Source: Sulfurimonas sp.
Lineage (GTDB): Bacteria; Campylobacterota; Campylobacteria; Campylobacterales; Sulfurimonadaceae
DNA: 5,454 nucleotides
Reading direction: 5' to 3'
Assembly: GCA_026987995.1 (NCBI GenBank)
Contig: JALSMC010000331.1
Location: 1 to 5,454 of the forward strand
In this document: piece after piece, positions 4,973 through 5,454 of the stretch
How positions within the stretch are numbered: position 1 is the first letter of the stretch
How the letters are laid out: the number at the start of each line of letters is the position of its first letter
Notes under the pieces: model-generated
Database searches by the model: none
Told to the model about the DNA's origin: nothing
The model's input: the letters and a program-made list of their open reading frames with translations, nothing else
Translations under genes and position numbers: made by a program

Positions 4973-5454
4973 AAATAAGAAGCATAGAAACTGAGGTAAA
5001 ATATATATCTCTAAAAACCCCTTTTATCACAGCTCTGCGTCGTGTTGAAACCATAGAGTTTGTTCGTGTGAAAGTGCTTTGTGATGAGGGGAGAGTAGGG
5101 ATAGGTGAAGCACCTGCAACTATGGCTATTACGGGTGAAGATATAGAGATTATTTTGGCATCTATAGAAAAAGTAAAAGCATCACTGTTAGGGCTAGATA
5201 TACAGAGTGCTTTAAAGGCACTGCATGAAACAGGCATAGGTTCTAGTGCAAAAGCAGCACTAGATATGGCATTTATGAGTCTGCTTGGTTTTTTTACACT
5301 TCAAAGCACTCAAGCGATACAGACAGATATAACCATAAGTCTAAACGCAGTAGATATAATGCTTCGCGATGCAAAAGTAGCTTGTCATGATGGCATGAAC
5401 ATATTAAAAGTAAAACTCGGCAGTGATATAAAACATGCCATAGAAGTAACGAAA
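4969..5454 (+). CDS. Dipeptide epimerase (L-Ala-D/L-Glu epimerase type), enolase superfamily; 3' truncated by window end
   Basis: The first 162 residues are present; the family is normally ~340-360. The N-terminal capping domain begins MKIRSIETEVKYISLKTPF and contains TIEFVRVKV (28-36) and GIGEAPATMAITGED (44-58), the usual N-terminal signature of this subgroup. The barrel begins after ~residue 120, with the ILKVKLG motif (145-151); K147 and K149 form the KxK pair, of which the second lysine is a general base in the muconate-lactonizing branch. The metal ligands (D, E, D) and the opposite-face lysine lie beyond the window, so specificity cannot be read. Known role of close relatives: converting L-Ala-D-Glu to L-Ala-L-Glu during murein peptide recycling in the cytoplasm. 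ATG at 4969 overlaps the DUF819 stop (ATGA), indicating coupling; no strong ribosome site precedes it. Confidence 0.85.
   Translation, partial: MKIRSIETEVKYISLKTPFITALRRVETIEFVRVKVLCDEGRVGIGEAPATMAITGEDIEIILASIEKVKASLLGLDIQSALKALHETGIGSSAKAALDMAFMSLLGFFTLQSTQAIQTDITISLNAVDIMLRDAKVACHDGMNILKVKLGSDIKHAIEVTK

Noticed and set aside
4420..5237. Minus-strand frames opposite the DUF819 and epimerase genes (4420-4638, 4914-5237)
   Set aside because: They overlap two recognisable coupled genes and show no domain or start signal of their own.

Overview
The window looks like a chromosomal segment of a low-GC member of the Campylobacterota (epsilonproteobacteria), most like Sulfurimonas or a close relative. 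This rests on the AT-rich codon use, tight gene packing, and the style of the DUF4139, DUF819, NhaC-type and dipeptide-epimerase proteins. The genus is an inference; no rRNA or marker gene is present.

Layout: (1) 50-1426 (+) encodes a 458-residue NhaC-family antiporter. Its start codon is followed at once by a perfect 14-bp tandem repeat. A few codons of an upstream gene may lie before it. (2) 1415-2155 (-) encodes a DEDDh 3'-5' exonuclease of the DnaQ superfamily with a small C-terminal extension; it overlaps the antiporter gene tail to tail by 12 bp. (3) 2158-2420 is a 263-bp element with 31-bp terminal inverted repeats (one mismatch) and two large internal palindromes. (4) 2421-3782 (-) encodes an exported DUF4139 protein of unknown function. 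(5) 3783-3841 is a short divergent promoter region. (6) 3842-4972 (+) encodes a DUF819 multi-pass membrane protein, probably from a TTG start. It overlaps by ATGA with (7), a dipeptide epimerase (4969 onward) that runs off the window.

The most notable item is the 263-bp element. It is flanked by TTA on both sides. Removing it with one TTA restores a TAATG junction, where the DUF4139 stop codon and the exonuclease start codon share an A. It therefore appears to have inserted exactly into the stop/start overlap of a translationally coupled gene pair. Both of its ends carry an outward-facing AGGAG, so the element now supplies the exonuclease's ribosome binding site. Its arms can be drawn as a four-way junction with no unpaired base at the branch point. 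It resembles a small non-autonomous inverted-repeat element (MITE-like), but I cannot say from one copy which transposase, if any, moves it.

Functionally, the DUF819/epimerase pair suggests uptake and epimerisation of L-Ala-D-Glu-type murein peptides (an inference from context). The NhaC-like protein is an ion-coupled antiporter. The DUF4139 and exonuclease genes were probably once a tight two-gene operon, although their products share no obvious task.
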